A stretch of 59,571 nucleotides of DNA from Erythrobacteraceae bacterium (GCA_027489065.1 JAIYAM010000039.1:1-59571); one strand, 5' to 3'. Counted from the first letter of the stretch, positions 49,369 to 58,253 are shown. Notes: a model not told the origin generated them from the sequence alone. Program-made: numbers and translations.

Positions 49369-49968
49369 ATGTCCAACGGGCGAACGCTCTCCCCCCGTCC
49401 GGTCAAGCGCGCTGCCACGCCGAGCGACGTGCGCAGCAGCGATACCGAAAGCAAGGCCGGCGCAGCGAGCACGCGCCCCGGCAATCTCCAGGACGCCTTC
49501 CTCAACCTGCTGCGAAAGAACAAGATCCCCGTCACCATGTTCCTGGTGAAGGGCGTGAAGCTGCAGGGAATCGTCACCTGGTTCGACAATTTCTCGATCC
49601 TGCTGCGCCGCGACGGCCAGTCTCAGCTCGTCTACAAGCACGCGATCAGCACCATCATGCCGGGTCAATCCCTCGACCCGGCGCAATTCGGTAGCCAGGC
49701 GGGCGGTCGCAAGCAGAAGCTGCTGCAGGACGTGTTCCTGAGCCGCGTCGCCGAAGCCGAGGTGCAGGTCACCATGTTCCTCGTCAACGGCGTGATGCTC
49801 CAGGGGCGCATCGCCGCTTACGACCTGTTCTGCATGCTGCTCGAACGCGACGGCGCGGTGCAGCTTGCCTACAAGCACGCCGTCTCGACCATTCAGCCGG
49901 CCTCGCCGGTCGATCTCAGTGTCGATGACGATGATGACGACATTGACCATGACGGGATAGACGACTGA
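49369..49968 (+). CDS. hfq: Hfq with two tandem Sm domains
   Basis: Hfq is the RNA chaperone that pairs small RNAs with mRNAs. This 199-residue product carries two full Hfq domains. Domain 1 (about 39-102) is canonical: Gln41, rim residues RKNK (49-52), distal Lys64, Phe75 and proximal YKH (89-91). Domain 2 (about 118-182) keeps Gln120, Phe154 and YKH (168-170) but has AEAE (128-131) where the basic rim should be and Met143 in place of the distal lysine. A 38-residue Ser/Thr/Arg-rich leader precedes domain 1, a 15-residue linker joins the domains, and 10 of the last 14 residues are Asp. The ATG at 49369 follows AGGAG. It occupies the normal hfq locus between ntrX and hflX. Confidence 0.95.
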   Translation: MSNGRTLSPRPVKRAATPSDVRSSDTESKAGAASTRPGNLQDAFLNLLRKNKIPVTMFLVKGVKLQGIVTWFDNFSILLRRDGQSQLVYKHAISTIMPGQSLDPAQFGSQAGGRKQKLLQDVFLSRVAEAEVQVTMFLVNGVMLQGRIAAYDLFCMLLERDGAVQLAYKHAVSTIQPASPVDLSVDDDDDDIDHDGIDD

Positions 49969-49994
49969 GCTTTGACAGCGATCTTCAGGACGAG

Positions 49995-51290
49995 GTGACC
50001 CGCGGCGCGCGGGCTCTGGTCCTGTGCCCCGACATCCGCAAACTGCGCTACGATCTCGACGCTGCCGAGCGTCTCGCCGAGGCCGAAGGTCTGGCGCTGG
50101 CGATCGGCGTCGTCATTGCGCAAACCGCGATCCTCCCAGTTCGCCAGATGCAGCCCAACACGCTGTTCGGCTCGGGTCAGGTCGAGAACATCGCCACCTG
50201 GTGCGAGCAGCACGAAGCCGAGCTGGTGATCGTCGACGGCGCGCTCACTCCGATCCAGCAGCGCAATCTCGAAGACAGGCTCAAGCGCAAGGTGATCGAC
50301 CGCACCGGGCTCATTCTGGAGATCTTCGGCGAGCGCGCGGCGACCGCGGAAGGGCGCTTGCAGGTCGAGCTTGCCCACCTCGACTACCAGCAGAGCCGCC
50401 TGGTGCGCAGCTGGACCCACCTCGAACGCCAGCGCGGCGGCTTCGGCTTCCTCGGCGGGCCGGGCGAAACCCAGATCGAGGCCGACCGGCGGATGATCCG
50501 CCAGCGCATGGGCCGCCTTCGCCGTGAACTCGATCAGGTGCGCAAGACCCGTCAGCTCCACCGCGACCGCCGCGGGCGTGCGCCGTGGCCGATCATAGCT
50601 CTGGTCGGCTATACCAACGCCGGAAAATCCACGTTGTTCAACCGCTTGACCGGCGCAGAGGTGATGGCCGAAGACCTGCTCTTCGCGACCCTCGACCCCA
50701 CGATGCGTGCAATCGGTCTGCCGGGTGTGGAGAAGGCGATCCTCTCCGACACGGTGGGCTTCATTTCCGACCTTCCGACTCAGCTCGTCGCCGCTTTCCG
50801 CGCTACTCTGGAGGAGGTCACCGCCGCCGACGTGATCTGCCACGTGCGCGACATGGCGAACCCTTCCCATGCTGCGCAGAAGAAGCAGGTGCTCGACGTG
50901 CTGGCGGACCTCGACGTGGTTGACGCAGAGACCGGCACGAGCTCGATCCCGATCCTCGAGATCTGGAACAAGTGCGACCTGTTGGACGCTGAAACCCTTG
51001 CAGAATTGCGCGAGGCGGGGGAGGGGCAGGGCGCCGTGATCCTGTCGGCGGTGACAGGCGAGGGGGTGGACCTTCTCGAGGCCGAACTTGCTCGCCTGCT
51101 CACCGGCGGGGCGCGCGAGGTCAGCTTCATCCTGCCGGTCAGCGACGGACGGCGGATCGCCTGGCTCCATGCCCATGGCGACGTGCTTGCCGAGGAAGAG
51201 GCGGGCGAAGCGGATGACGGCGGGCCGTTGCGACGCCTCACGGTGCGGCTCAACCCCAAGGAATTGGGGCAATTCTCGAGTATCGTCTGA
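49995..51290 (+). CDS. hflX: Ribosome-associated GTPase HflX
   Basis: HflX binds the 50S subunit and splits stalled ribosomes. The 431-residue protein has the N-terminal HflX domain (NTLFGSGQVENI, VDGALTPIQQRNLE, the linker GGFGFLGGPGETQIEADRR) and the G domain with G1 GYTNAGKST, G3 DTVGFISDLP, G4 NKCD and a C-terminal part. The annotated start is the GTG at 49995. The same frame continues to a CTG at 49965 overlapping the hfq stop (CTGA), giving [10 protein letters not shown] before VTRGARA, which resembles the longer N-termini of relatives, so a CTG start is possible. Confidence 0.94.
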   Translation: MTRGARALVLCPDIRKLRYDLDAAERLAEAEGLALAIGVVIAQTAILPVRQMQPNTLFGSGQVENIATWCEQHEAELVIVDGALTPIQQRNLEDRLKRKVIDRTGLILEIFGERAATAEGRLQVELAHLDYQQSRLVRSWTHLERQRGGFGFLGGPGETQIEADRRMIRQRMGRLRRELDQVRKTRQLHRDRRGRAPWPIIALVGYTNAGKSTLFNRLTGAEVMAEDLLFATLDPTMRAIGLPGVEKAILSDTVGFISDLPTQLVAAFRATLEEVTAADVICHVRDMANPSHAAQKKQVLDVLADLDVVDAETGTSSIPILEIWNKCDLLDAETLAELREAGEGQGAVILSAVTGEGVDLLEAELARLLTGGAREVSFILPVSDGRRIAWLHAHGDVLAEEEAGEADDGGPLRRLTVRLNPKELGQFSSIV

Positions 51291-51293
51291 GGC

Positions 51294-52064
51294 TTATCGG
51301 ACCTTCTTGACCTCTTGCCACAGGGCCTCTTGTGCTTCGAGCGAGAGCTTTGGGAACGCCTCCAATCCTGCCAGAGCTTCCATCGCCCGGAAGCGGCGCT
51401 CGAATTTGGCGTTGGCGGCGCGAAGGGCTCCCTCGGCGCTGATGCCATGCGCGCGCACGTAATTGACCACGGCGAACAGCAAGTCACCGGCTTCCTCGAC
51501 CTTGGCTTCGTCCGAAGGGGCGGACTTGAGCTCCTCGATTTCCTCGGCAATCTTCGCCTCGGAGCCTGAAGGATCGGGCCAATCGAACCCGGTCCGCGCC
51601 GCGCGCTTCTGGAGCTTTTCCGCGCGCATCAATGCCGGCAGCGCGAGAGCCACGCCCTCGAGCGCGCTGGCATCGCCCTTGGCGGCGCGCTCGCCAGCCT
51701 TGAGGTCTTCCCAACGCGTCTCGTCCATCGTGCCGCCGGCGCCGCCGAAGATGTGCGGATGGCGCGCTTCCATCTTTTCGGCGATGGTTGCGGCGACGTC
51801 TGTGAAGGTGAAGTGGCCGGCTTCCTCGGCCATGCGGGCATGGAACACGACCTGGAACAGCAGGTCGCCAAGTTCGCTTTTGAGCTCGGCCATATCGTGG
51901 CGAGCGATCGCATCGGCGACCTCGTAGGCTTCCTCGATCGTATACGGAGCGATCGTCGCAAAATCCTGCGCCAGATCCCATTCGCAGCCACGCTCAGGAT
52001 CCCGCAAGCGGGCCATGATGGCGAGAAGGCGTTCGAGTGGGGGCTGTGAAGGCGTGTCGCTCAT
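51294..52064 (-). CDS. mazG: Nucleoside triphosphate pyrophosphohydrolase MazG
   Basis: MazG removes pyrophosphate from NTPs and dNTPs, cleaning the pool and lowering ppGpp in E. coli. The 256-residue protein has two MazG domains. The first has EEAYEVADAI with KSELGDLLFQVVFHARM; the second has EEIEELK with EEAGDLLFAVVNYVR. These are the EExxE and ExxD metal sites. The ATG at 52064 has GAGG six bases upstream. It is convergent with hflX over a three-base gap. An AT-only palindrome lies directly upstream. Confidence 0.94.
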   Translation of the reverse strand: MSDTPSQPPLERLLAIMARLRDPERGCEWDLAQDFATIAPYTIEEAYEVADAIARHDMAELKSELGDLLFQVVFHARMAEEAGHFTFTDVAATIAEKMEARHPHIFGGAGGTMDETRWEDLKAGERAAKGDASALEGVALALPALMRAEKLQKRAARTGFDWPDPSGSEAKIAEEIEELKSAPSDEAKVEEAGDLLFAVVNYVRAHGISAEGALRAANAKFERRFRAMEALAGLEAFPKLSLEAQEALWQEVKKVR

Positions 52065-52081
52065 CCCGATCCTCAAGATGG

Positions 52082-52095
52082 ATAATATATATTAT
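52082..52095. repeat. AT-only perfect palindrome upstream of mazG
   Basis: ATAATATATATTAT is a 14-base perfect palindrome in an AT-rich patch of a GC-rich region, 18 bases before the mazG start. It contains TATATT/TATTAT words that could serve as a -10 element for mazG, or it may bind a regulator. Confidence 0.5.
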
Positions 52096-52102
52096 GTAAA
52101 AT

Positions 52103-52300
52103 CTAGAGCACGGCCGAGGCGGCACCTTGGGCCATCTCGAACCACATCACGATCAGATAAAGGCCTGCGAAGATCGCCACCCACACCAGCGCCATCCGGG
52201 CCAGCTTGCTCCACCCGAGGCGGAAGGATGCCAGCGCACTTCCGGCGAAGAACAGCCAGGCAAGACTTGCGATGACCGGAACCACCAGATCCATGCTCAC
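52103..52300 (-). CDS. Small two-helix membrane protein
   Basis: The 65-residue product (MSMDLVVPVIASLAWLFFAGSAL, then a short RLGWSKLARMA loop, then LVWVAIFAGLYLIVMWF) has two membrane helices. The GTG at 52300 overlaps the stop of the MBL-fold gene as GTGA; an ATG at 52294 is the alternative. Codon use is like the neighbours, and the overlap supports a real gene. I do not recognise a family. Confidence 0.7.
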   Translation of the reverse strand: MSMDLVVPVIASLAWLFFAGSALASFRLGWSKLARMALVWVAIFAGLYLIVMWFEMAQGAASAVL

Positions 52301-53079
52301 GCGACCATCTCCAGACCGTCGTAGCCCACGGTGACGAAGTCCGGCACCTCGCTGCACAGCGTCCGGTAGTCCATGCTCTTGTCGAGATGGCTCAGTACCA
52401 TCCGGCCCGCGCGGCACGCTTCGCCAAGCTCGATCGCCATGGCGAGATGCGCATGGGTCGGATGCGGCTCGCGGCGCAGGCAATCGCTGACGAGAATGTC
52501 GACCTTGTAGAACAGGTCGACCATTTCGTCGGAAATTGCACTGAAGTCCGTCGCATATCCGATGCTCTTGCCATCGGCTTCGAAGCGATAGGCGGTCGTT
52601 TCGCCCGGTCCGTGCGCCATTTGGCACCAGTCGACCCCGAACCCCGCGATCATCCGCAGCCGGTCGAGCGTGTCGAGCGTGCAGATCGTCGGATAGCCTT
52701 CCTGCCCGGCGAATACGTAGCCGAAGCGCTGGCGCAGCCGACGCACGGTTTCGGTCTCGGCAAAGCCCGGAATCGGGCCGCCGCGACCGTAACGCAGCAC
52801 CCTGAGGTCATCGATGCCGTGGCAGTGGTCCGCATGGTCATGGGTCCAGAACACCGCGTCGATATGCCCGACGCGGTTGGCCAGCAGCTGGGCGCGGCAA
52901 TCCGACGAGGTGTCGACCAGCAGCCGCTTGCCTTCGTCGCTTTCGACCATGATCGAGACCCGCGTGCGGCGGTTGCGCGGCTCGTCCGGATCGCAATCGC
53001 CCCAGTCGCCGGCGCCGTCCGCTCCGCCCAGTCGCGGCACCCCGGTCGAGGTGCCCGAGCCGAGCATCACCAGCTTCAC
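52297..53079 (-). CDS. MBL-fold metallohydrolase, PhnP-like
   Basis: The 260-residue protein begins KLVMLGSGTSTGVPRLG and has the metal motif THDHADHCHG, then YATDFSAIS, DILVSDCLRREPHPTHAHL and VLSHLDKSMDY, all typical of the PhnP/RNase Z branch of the metallo-beta-lactamase fold. PhnP hydrolyses ribosyl cyclic phosphates, but members next to tatD without phosphonate genes have no assigned substrate. The GTG start overlaps the tatD stop by four bases. Confidence 0.88.
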   Translation of the reverse strand: MKLVMLGSGTSTGVPRLGGADGAGDWGDCDPDEPRNRRTRVSIMVESDEGKRLLVDTSSDCRAQLLANRVGHIDAVFWTHDHADHCHGIDDLRVLRYGRGGPIPGFAETETVRRLRQRFGYVFAGQEGYPTICTLDTLDRLRMIAGFGVDWCQMAHGPGETTAYRFEADGKSIGYATDFSAISDEMVDLFYKVDILVSDCLRREPHPTHAHLAMAIELGEACRAGRMVLSHLDKSMDYRTLCSEVPDFVTVGYDGLEMVA

Positions 53080-53852
53080 GGGCGCGCCTTGTTGAAGAGG
53101 TTGAAGAAATTGGCCGTGGTGACCTGCGTGAGGTGTTCCACATTCGTTCCACGAAGCCCCGCCACGAAAGCGGCTGTATCGGCGACGTAGGCGGGTTCGC
53201 ACACCCTGCCCCGATGCGGCACCGGAGCAAGGAACGGGCTGTCCGTTTCGACCAGCAGGCGATCTTCCGGGATCATCTTCGCGACCTCCTGCAAGTCCTT
53301 GGCGTTCTTAAAGGTGACGATGCCCGATAGCGAGATCGTCAGCCCCAGCGCCAGCACCTTCTCGGCAAAGTCGGCCGAGGCTGTAAAGCAGTGGATCAGC
53401 GCGGGGTAAGCCCCCTTCCCCATCTCTTCGGCAAGGATCGCGTGGGTGTCGTCCTCGGCATCGCGGGTGTGGATGATGAGCGGCAACTGCGTCTCGCGCG
53501 CGACATCAATATGCATGCGGAACAGCGACTTCTGCGCTTCTCTGTCCGACTTGTCGTAATAGTAATCGAGCCCGGTTTCGCCGATCGCGACGACCTTGGG
53601 GTGCCGCGTCGCCTCAAGCAAGGCGGCCCGGCCGAGATCCTGGTGCGCGTCTGCCTCGTGCGGGTGGATGCCGACACTGGCAAAGACATCGGGTTCCCGC
53701 GCTGCGGTGGCGACGACCTGTTCCCATTCGCTCTGGCGGGTGGAGATGTTGAGGAACGCGCCCACCCCTGCGGCCCGTGCCCGCGCGAGCACGCCCTCGC
53801 GGTCCTCGACGAGGCCTTTGTACTCGAGGTGGCAGTGGCTATCGACCAGCAT
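53076..53852 (-). CDS. tatD: TatD-family metal-dependent hydrolase
   Basis: TatD proteins are metal-dependent nucleases; E. coli TatD has 3'-5' exonuclease activity linked to repair. The 258-residue barrel has the metal ligands in VDSHCHLEY, the GIHPHEAD block, GETGLDYYYD, IHTRDAEDD, HCFTAS and ETDSPFLAP. The ATG overlaps the metG stop by one base (TGATG). The order tmk-holB-metG-tatD-MBL is widely conserved in bacteria. Confidence 0.94.
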   Translation of the reverse strand: MLVDSHCHLEYKGLVEDREGVLARARAAGVGAFLNISTRQSEWEQVVATAAREPDVFASVGIHPHEADAHQDLGRAALLEATRHPKVVAIGETGLDYYYDKSDREAQKSLFRMHIDVARETQLPLIIHTRDAEDDTHAILAEEMGKGAYPALIHCFTASADFAEKVLALGLTISLSGIVTFKNAKDLQEVAKMIPEDRLLVETDSPFLAPVPHRGRVCEPAYVADTAAFVAGLRGTNVEHLTQVTTANFFNLFNKARP

Positions 53853-55411
53853 CAGGCGGCCGCCTCCGTCTCCGGCAGTTCGAGCCGCGGGAACAGCGGC
53901 GTCGGCGGCGCGACGGTGAAGCCCGCAGCGACGAGCCGCTGGAACCATTCCCCGTCTTCCAGCGCCGCATAGCCGCGCTCGTCCTCGGGAATGCCGAGCT
54001 GGTCCAGCAGCGCTGTGGCTTTGCTCGGCACGACAGGCTGGATGGCGATGGCGAGATCCCGAAGCGCCACGAACAGCGTCTGGAGAACGGCCTTCATGCG
54101 CTCCGGATCGGACTTCTTGAGGCCCCAGGGTGCTTGCTCGTCGACATACTGGTTGCAGGCATAGACCGCACGCATCCACGCCTCGATCCCGGTCGAGAAG
54201 CTGAGCGCGTTGAATTCACGCGGAAGTTCCTCGGCACAGGCGATCTTGACGGTAAACAGTAACGCAGCATCCGCCTCTGCCTGCTCAAAGGTCTCAAGCT
54301 TGCCGTCCATGTTCTTCACAATCATCGAGAGCGTGCGCTGCGCGAGGTTGCCGAAGCTGTTGGCGAGCTCGGCATTGGCTCGCAGAACAATGGCTTCAGG
54401 TGAATAGCTGCCGTCCTGTCCGAAGGCGACTTCGCGCATCAGGAAGTAGCGCAAGGCATCGACGCCGAAGGTCTCGGCCAACGCCAGAGGATCGGTAACA
54501 TTGCCGAGCGACTTCGATTCCTTCTGCCCGCGATTGAGCAGGAAGCCGTGACCGAACACCTGCCTGGGCAGCGGCAGCTTGGCGCTCATCAGGAAGGCCG
54601 GCCAATAGATCGTGTGGAAGCGCACGATGTCCTTGCCGATGAGGTGCAGGCTGGCGGGCCAGAAATCTCCCATATCTTCGGGATAGCCGAGGCCGGTCAG
54701 ATAGTTGGTGAGCGCATCGACCCACACATACATGACATGGCCCTCGGACCCCGGCACCTTCACGCCCCAATCGAAGGAGGTGCGGCTGACCGAAAGGTCG
54801 CGCAGGCCCTGTTCGACAAAGGCGATCATCTCGTTGCGGCGGCTTGCCGGCTTGAGGAAGCCGGGGGTCTTCAGCAATTCAAGCAGTTGGTCCTGATACT
54901 TCGAGAGCCGGAAGAACCAGCTTTCCTCGACCGTCCATTCGACAGGCGTGCCTTGCGGCGAGAGCTTCTGGCCGCCCTCGCCTTCGACAAGTTCGCTCTC
55001 GTCGTAATAGGCCTCGTCGCGGACCGAGTACCAGCCTTCGTAACGGTCGAGATAGAGGTCACCGGAGGCTTCCATCGCCTGCCAGATCGCCTGACTTGCA
55101 CGGTGGTGATCGGGCTCGGAAGTGCGGATGAAACGGTCATACGACACGTTCAGAGCATCGCACATGCTTCGGAAATAGCCGGACATTTCGTCCGCAAGGT
55201 CGGCGGGCGTGCGGCCCTGTTCCTCGGCCTTGCGGGCCATCTTGAGCCCGTGCTCGTCGGTGCCGGTCTGGAAGCGCACCTTGCGCCCCTGAAGCCGTTG
55301 GAAGCGCGCGATCACGTCGGCGGCGATCGCCTCGTAGGCATGCCCGATATGCGGCCGCCCGTTGGGGTAGCTGATCGCGGTTGTGATGTAGAAGGGGGTG
55401 GTGTCAGCCAT
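53852..55411 (-). CDS. metG: Methionyl-tRNA synthetase
   Basis: MetG charges initiator and elongator tRNA-Met. The 519-residue class I enzyme has the HIGH motif as PHIGHAYE, GTDEHGLKM, the WYSVRDEAYYDESE block and a KMSKS loop that reads KESKS (GQKESKSLGN). There is no C-terminal dimerisation domain, as is usual for this length. No zinc-knuckle cysteines are seen in the connective peptide, as in some short bacterial forms. The ATG at 55411 is chosen; its start overlaps the holB end by 8 bases. Confidence 0.94.
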   Translation of the reverse strand: MADTTPFYITTAISYPNGRPHIGHAYEAIAADVIARFQRLQGRKVRFQTGTDEHGLKMARKAEEQGRTPADLADEMSGYFRSMCDALNVSYDRFIRTSEPDHHRASQAIWQAMEASGDLYLDRYEGWYSVRDEAYYDESELVEGEGGQKLSPQGTPVEWTVEESWFFRLSKYQDQLLELLKTPGFLKPASRRNEMIAFVEQGLRDLSVSRTSFDWGVKVPGSEGHVMYVWVDALTNYLTGLGYPEDMGDFWPASLHLIGKDIVRFHTIYWPAFLMSAKLPLPRQVFGHGFLLNRGQKESKSLGNVTDPLALAETFGVDALRYFLMREVAFGQDGSYSPEAIVLRANAELANSFGNLAQRTLSMIVKNMDGKLETFEQAEADAALLFTVKIACAEELPREFNALSFSTGIEAWMRAVYACNQYVDEQAPWGLKKSDPERMKAVLQTLFVALRDLAIAIQPVVPSKATALLDQLGIPEDERGYAALEDGEWFQRLVAAGFTVAPPTPLFPRLELPETEAAA

Positions 55412-56360
55412 GGGCCGGTTCGCTAGCGGGGGCGGCGGCGACAAGCAAGGTGCCGATCTCGTAGGAGAGCATCGCGGGATCGAAGTTGGCGGTCGGCGCT
55501 TCGGCGGCGAGGTTTACCAGCGCGCTGTGGGTGTCGATCAACCTTCCGCGCCTCGCCGGGTCCTCGGTCGTGCGTGCGGCGCGGGCGGTGAGGGACTGCG
55601 CCAGTTCGAGCACCGCCTGCACCCGCTCGCGTTCGGCGCGGGGGCCGATCAGGCGGGCGAGCTCGCCGCGTCCCGTCATGCCGCTGTCGCCGGTGGCGAG
55701 CAGCCCGGAAATGACCCTCGCAAGCGGTGCGAGGTCCAGCTCGGCAAAGCGCAGCGCCGCGCCGAAGGAGCCTTCGGCGGCGGCGATCGCCTGAAGGTCG
55801 GGCACGATACCCGCCTCGTCCAGCATCGCGGCGAGCTGGCTGTCCGACAGCGCAGGGAAGCGCAGGGTGCGGCAGCGCGAGCGGATCGTCGGCAGCAGGC
55901 GCGCCGGGCGGTGGGTGACAAGCAGGAAGAAGGTGCCGACAGGCGGCTCCTCGAGGCTCTTCAAAAGCGCGTTGGCAGCGGCCTTCTCCATGTCGTCGGC
56001 CGGGTCGATGATGATCGCGCGGCGGCTCCCCAGCGTCGGCCGGGTGACGAGCCGCTTCTGCATCGCGCGGATCTGCTTGATGCGGATCGAGCGGGCGAGT
56101 TCGAAAGGCTTGCCGTCGGCCTGCGCCTTTTCGGCCTTGTCGTCCTTGGGGCCGTAGGTCAGGGTGATGATATCGGGGTGCTCGCCCGCGGGCTGCGGCA
56201 CGCCCTCCTCCGCCACCAGCTCGCGCGCGGCGGCCATGGCAAAGTCGCGCTTGCCGAGCCCCGCTTTGCCCGCAAGCAGCCAGCCGTGATGCATCCGTTC
56301 GCCGCCGAGCGCATCGCGCCATGCGCGCCAGGCCTCGGCATGGTTGGGCCAGCTGGTCAC
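55404..56360 (-). CDS. holB: DNA polymerase III delta' subunit
   Basis: Delta' is part of the clamp loader. The 318-residue protein has the P-loop-like LLAGKAGLGKRDFA, IKQIRAMQKRL, IIIDPADDMEKAAANALLKSLEEPP and the SRC motif of RSRCRTLRF, followed by the helical collar domain. The start is a GTG overlapping the tmk stop (GTGA). I see no zinc-binding cysteines in the usual position, which is variable in delta'. Confidence 0.9.
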   Translation of the reverse strand: MTSWPNHAEAWRAWRDALGGERMHHGWLLAGKAGLGKRDFAMAAARELVAEEGVPQPAGEHPDIITLTYGPKDDKAEKAQADGKPFELARSIRIKQIRAMQKRLVTRPTLGSRRAIIIDPADDMEKAAANALLKSLEEPPVGTFFLLVTHRPARLLPTIRSRCRTLRFPALSDSQLAAMLDEAGIVPDLQAIAAAEGSFGAALRFAELDLAPLARVISGLLATGDSGMTGRGELARLIGPRAERERVQAVLELAQSLTARAARTTEDPARRGRLIDTHSALVNLAAEAPTANFDPAMLSYEIGTLLVAAAPASEPAHG

Positions 56361-57007
56361 GGGAGGAGATCGCTCAGGGCCGCAAGGATGCGGGCGTGGA
56401 CGTCCTCGGGAGCGCCCACGGCCTCGATCCGCGCAAAGCCCTCGGGGTCCGCTTCGGCGAGCGCATGGAAGGCGGCGGCGACGGCGCGGTGGTAGGCGGC
56501 GGAACGGCCCTCGATCGCGTCGGCGGCCTCGCCGCGCGCAGCAAGACGGCCCGCCAGCGCAGCCTCGTCCCCTTCGAGCAGGATCACCCGGTCAGGGCGC
56601 AGGCCATCGCTGCCGAAGGCGTGGAGCGCGGTGACGGCCTCGTCACCCAGCCCCCCTGCCCCGCCCTGATAGGCGCGGCTCGAATCCACGAAGCGGTCGC
56701 AGATCACCCAATCGCCGCGGGCGAGCGCCGGACGGATCATGTGCGCGACGTGATCGGCGCGCGCGGCGGCGAACAGCAGGGCTTCGGACTGCGCGGTCCA
56801 GCCGGTGTCGCCCGGCGGGTGGAGCAGCAGCGCGCGGATCGCCTCGGCGCCCGGCGTGCCGCCCGGTTCGCGAGTGACGACGACGGTGAGGCCGCGCGCC
56901 CGCAGAGCCTCGGCCAGCAGCAGCGCCTGGGTGGACTTGCCCGCCCCCTCCCCGCCCTCGAAGGCGATAAAGCGGCCCCCGCTGCTGCTCGGAGGCACCG
57001 CGCTCAC
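56357..57007 (-). CDS. tmk: Thymidylate kinase
   Basis: Tmk phosphorylates dTMP to dTDP. The 216-residue protein has the Walker A EGGEGAGKST, REPGGTPGAEAIR, and the DRFVDSSRAYQGG (DRY-type) motif, with the lid region after. The GTG start overlaps the D,D-carboxypeptidase stop by four bases (GTGA), and its own stop overlaps holB. Confidence 0.94.
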   Translation of the reverse strand: MSAVPPSSSGGRFIAFEGGEGAGKSTQALLLAEALRARGLTVVVTREPGGTPGAEAIRALLLHPPGDTGWTAQSEALLFAAARADHVAHMIRPALARGDWVICDRFVDSSRAYQGGAGGLGDEAVTALHAFGSDGLRPDRVILLEGDEAALAGRLAARGEAADAIEGRSAAYHRAVAAAFHALAEADPEGFARIEAVGAPEDVHARILAALSDLLP

Positions 57008-58200
57008 GAGAACATCCCGGCGACCGCGTTGACGATCCGGTCGAGCGGGCCCGCGGTGTCCACCGGCTCGGCGGCGTAGAGCGGGATGTGCGCAGGCGAG
57101 ACGCCGGGCGCGGTCACTTCGAGGATCGCGACCTCCTGACCCGCAGCGAGCGGTGCGCGCAGCGGGCCGTCGTAACGGATCGTCGCGGTAAGCTCCGGCG
57201 TGCTGCCGCGCGGCAGGTCGATCGTCACTGGCCCGGCCGCCTTCAGCGCCACCGCGCGCGAATTGCCGCCCTGCACCCGCGCCTCGCCGATCACCGCACC
57301 CGGCGCGTAGAGCTGTTGTCGCTCGAAGGCGGAAAAGCCCCACTCGACATAGGCCTTGGCAAGCTTCGCGCGCAGCCTGCCGTTCTCGACCCCGGCGAGC
57401 ACCAGCACCAGCCGCTGGCCGTTGCGGCGCGCCGTGCCGAGATAGGAAAACCCGGATTCGTTGGTGAAGCCGGTCTTGATCCCGTCCGCTCCCGGCACGC
57501 GCCCGATCATCGGATCATGGTTGACCTGCGCGATGCCTTTGTAGTCGAACCCCATGCGCCCGACATAGTAGCCGAAGGCGTCGGGGTGCCGCGTGATCAG
57601 GGCCCGTGCCAGCGTCACGAGATCGGTGGCGGTGGTGAAGGTCTTGCCCTCGTCGGGGAAACCGTTGGGCGAATTGAAATGGCTCCCGTTCATGCCGAGG
57701 CCCCAGGCGGTGCGGTTCATCGCCTCTGTCCAGGCCGCAATCGAGCCCGCCTGCCCGTCGGCAAGCACGGCCGAGCCGTCATTGGCCGAGACATTGGCGA
57801 TGCCGAGCAGCAGATCCTCGACCCGCACCTGATCGCCCGCAGCGAGGAACATGGTCGAACCCTTGCGCCGCCACACGCGCGCGACCTCGGGCCGCATCAT
57901 GAAGACCTGATCGGGGAAGAGCTTGCCCGCCTTCATCAGCTCGAAGGCGAGGTAAAGCGTCATCACCTTGGTCACCGATGCGGGCATGAAGCGCCGGTCG
58001 GGATTGCGGGCGTGGAGCACCTGTCCGGTATTCAGATCGACCAGCAGCGCGACCGGTGCCTCGGCGGCGGTGGGAACCGCGGGAGGAACCGCGCCCGGAT
58101 CGGGCACCATCGCGCGCGCAGGCGGCGCGGCGAGGAGCGCGGCGAGGAAAGCGGCAGGGGCAATCAGGCGCATCACGCGGCGCGGTTTTTCAGGCGGCAT
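57004..58200 (-). CDS. D-alanyl-D-alanine carboxypeptidase (PBP5-type)
   Basis: PBP5-type enzymes trim the terminal D-Ala of peptidoglycan stem peptides in the periplasm. The 398-residue product has a signal peptide (about residues 10-30), the S11 serine motif SVTK in MPASVTKVM, the SxN motif SAN in NVSANDGS and KTG in DGIKTGFT, then the C-terminal beta domain. The C-terminus (DRIVNAVAGMFS) may be an amphipathic membrane anchor as in PBP5. Start: ATG 58200 or 58173. Confidence 0.93.
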   Translation of the reverse strand: MPPEKPRRVMRLIAPAAFLAALLAAPPARAMVPDPGAVPPAVPTAAEAPVALLVDLNTGQVLHARNPDRRFMPASVTKVMTLYLAFELMKAGKLFPDQVFMMRPEVARVWRRKGSTMFLAAGDQVRVEDLLLGIANVSANDGSAVLADGQAGSIAAWTEAMNRTAWGLGMNGSHFNSPNGFPDEGKTFTTATDLVTLARALITRHPDAFGYYVGRMGFDYKGIAQVNHDPMIGRVPGADGIKTGFTNESGFSYLGTARRNGQRLVLVLAGVENGRLRAKLAKAYVEWGFSAFERQQLYAPGAVIGEARVQGGNSRAVALKAAGPVTIDLPRGSTPELTATIRYDGPLRAPLAAGQEVAILEVTAPGVSPAHIPLYAAEPVDTAGPLDRIVNAVAGMFS

Positions 58201-58253
58201 CACGGGGTTGCCTATACCGGGCACCTGGCAGCTTGGCGAGGCAGGCAAGCCCC

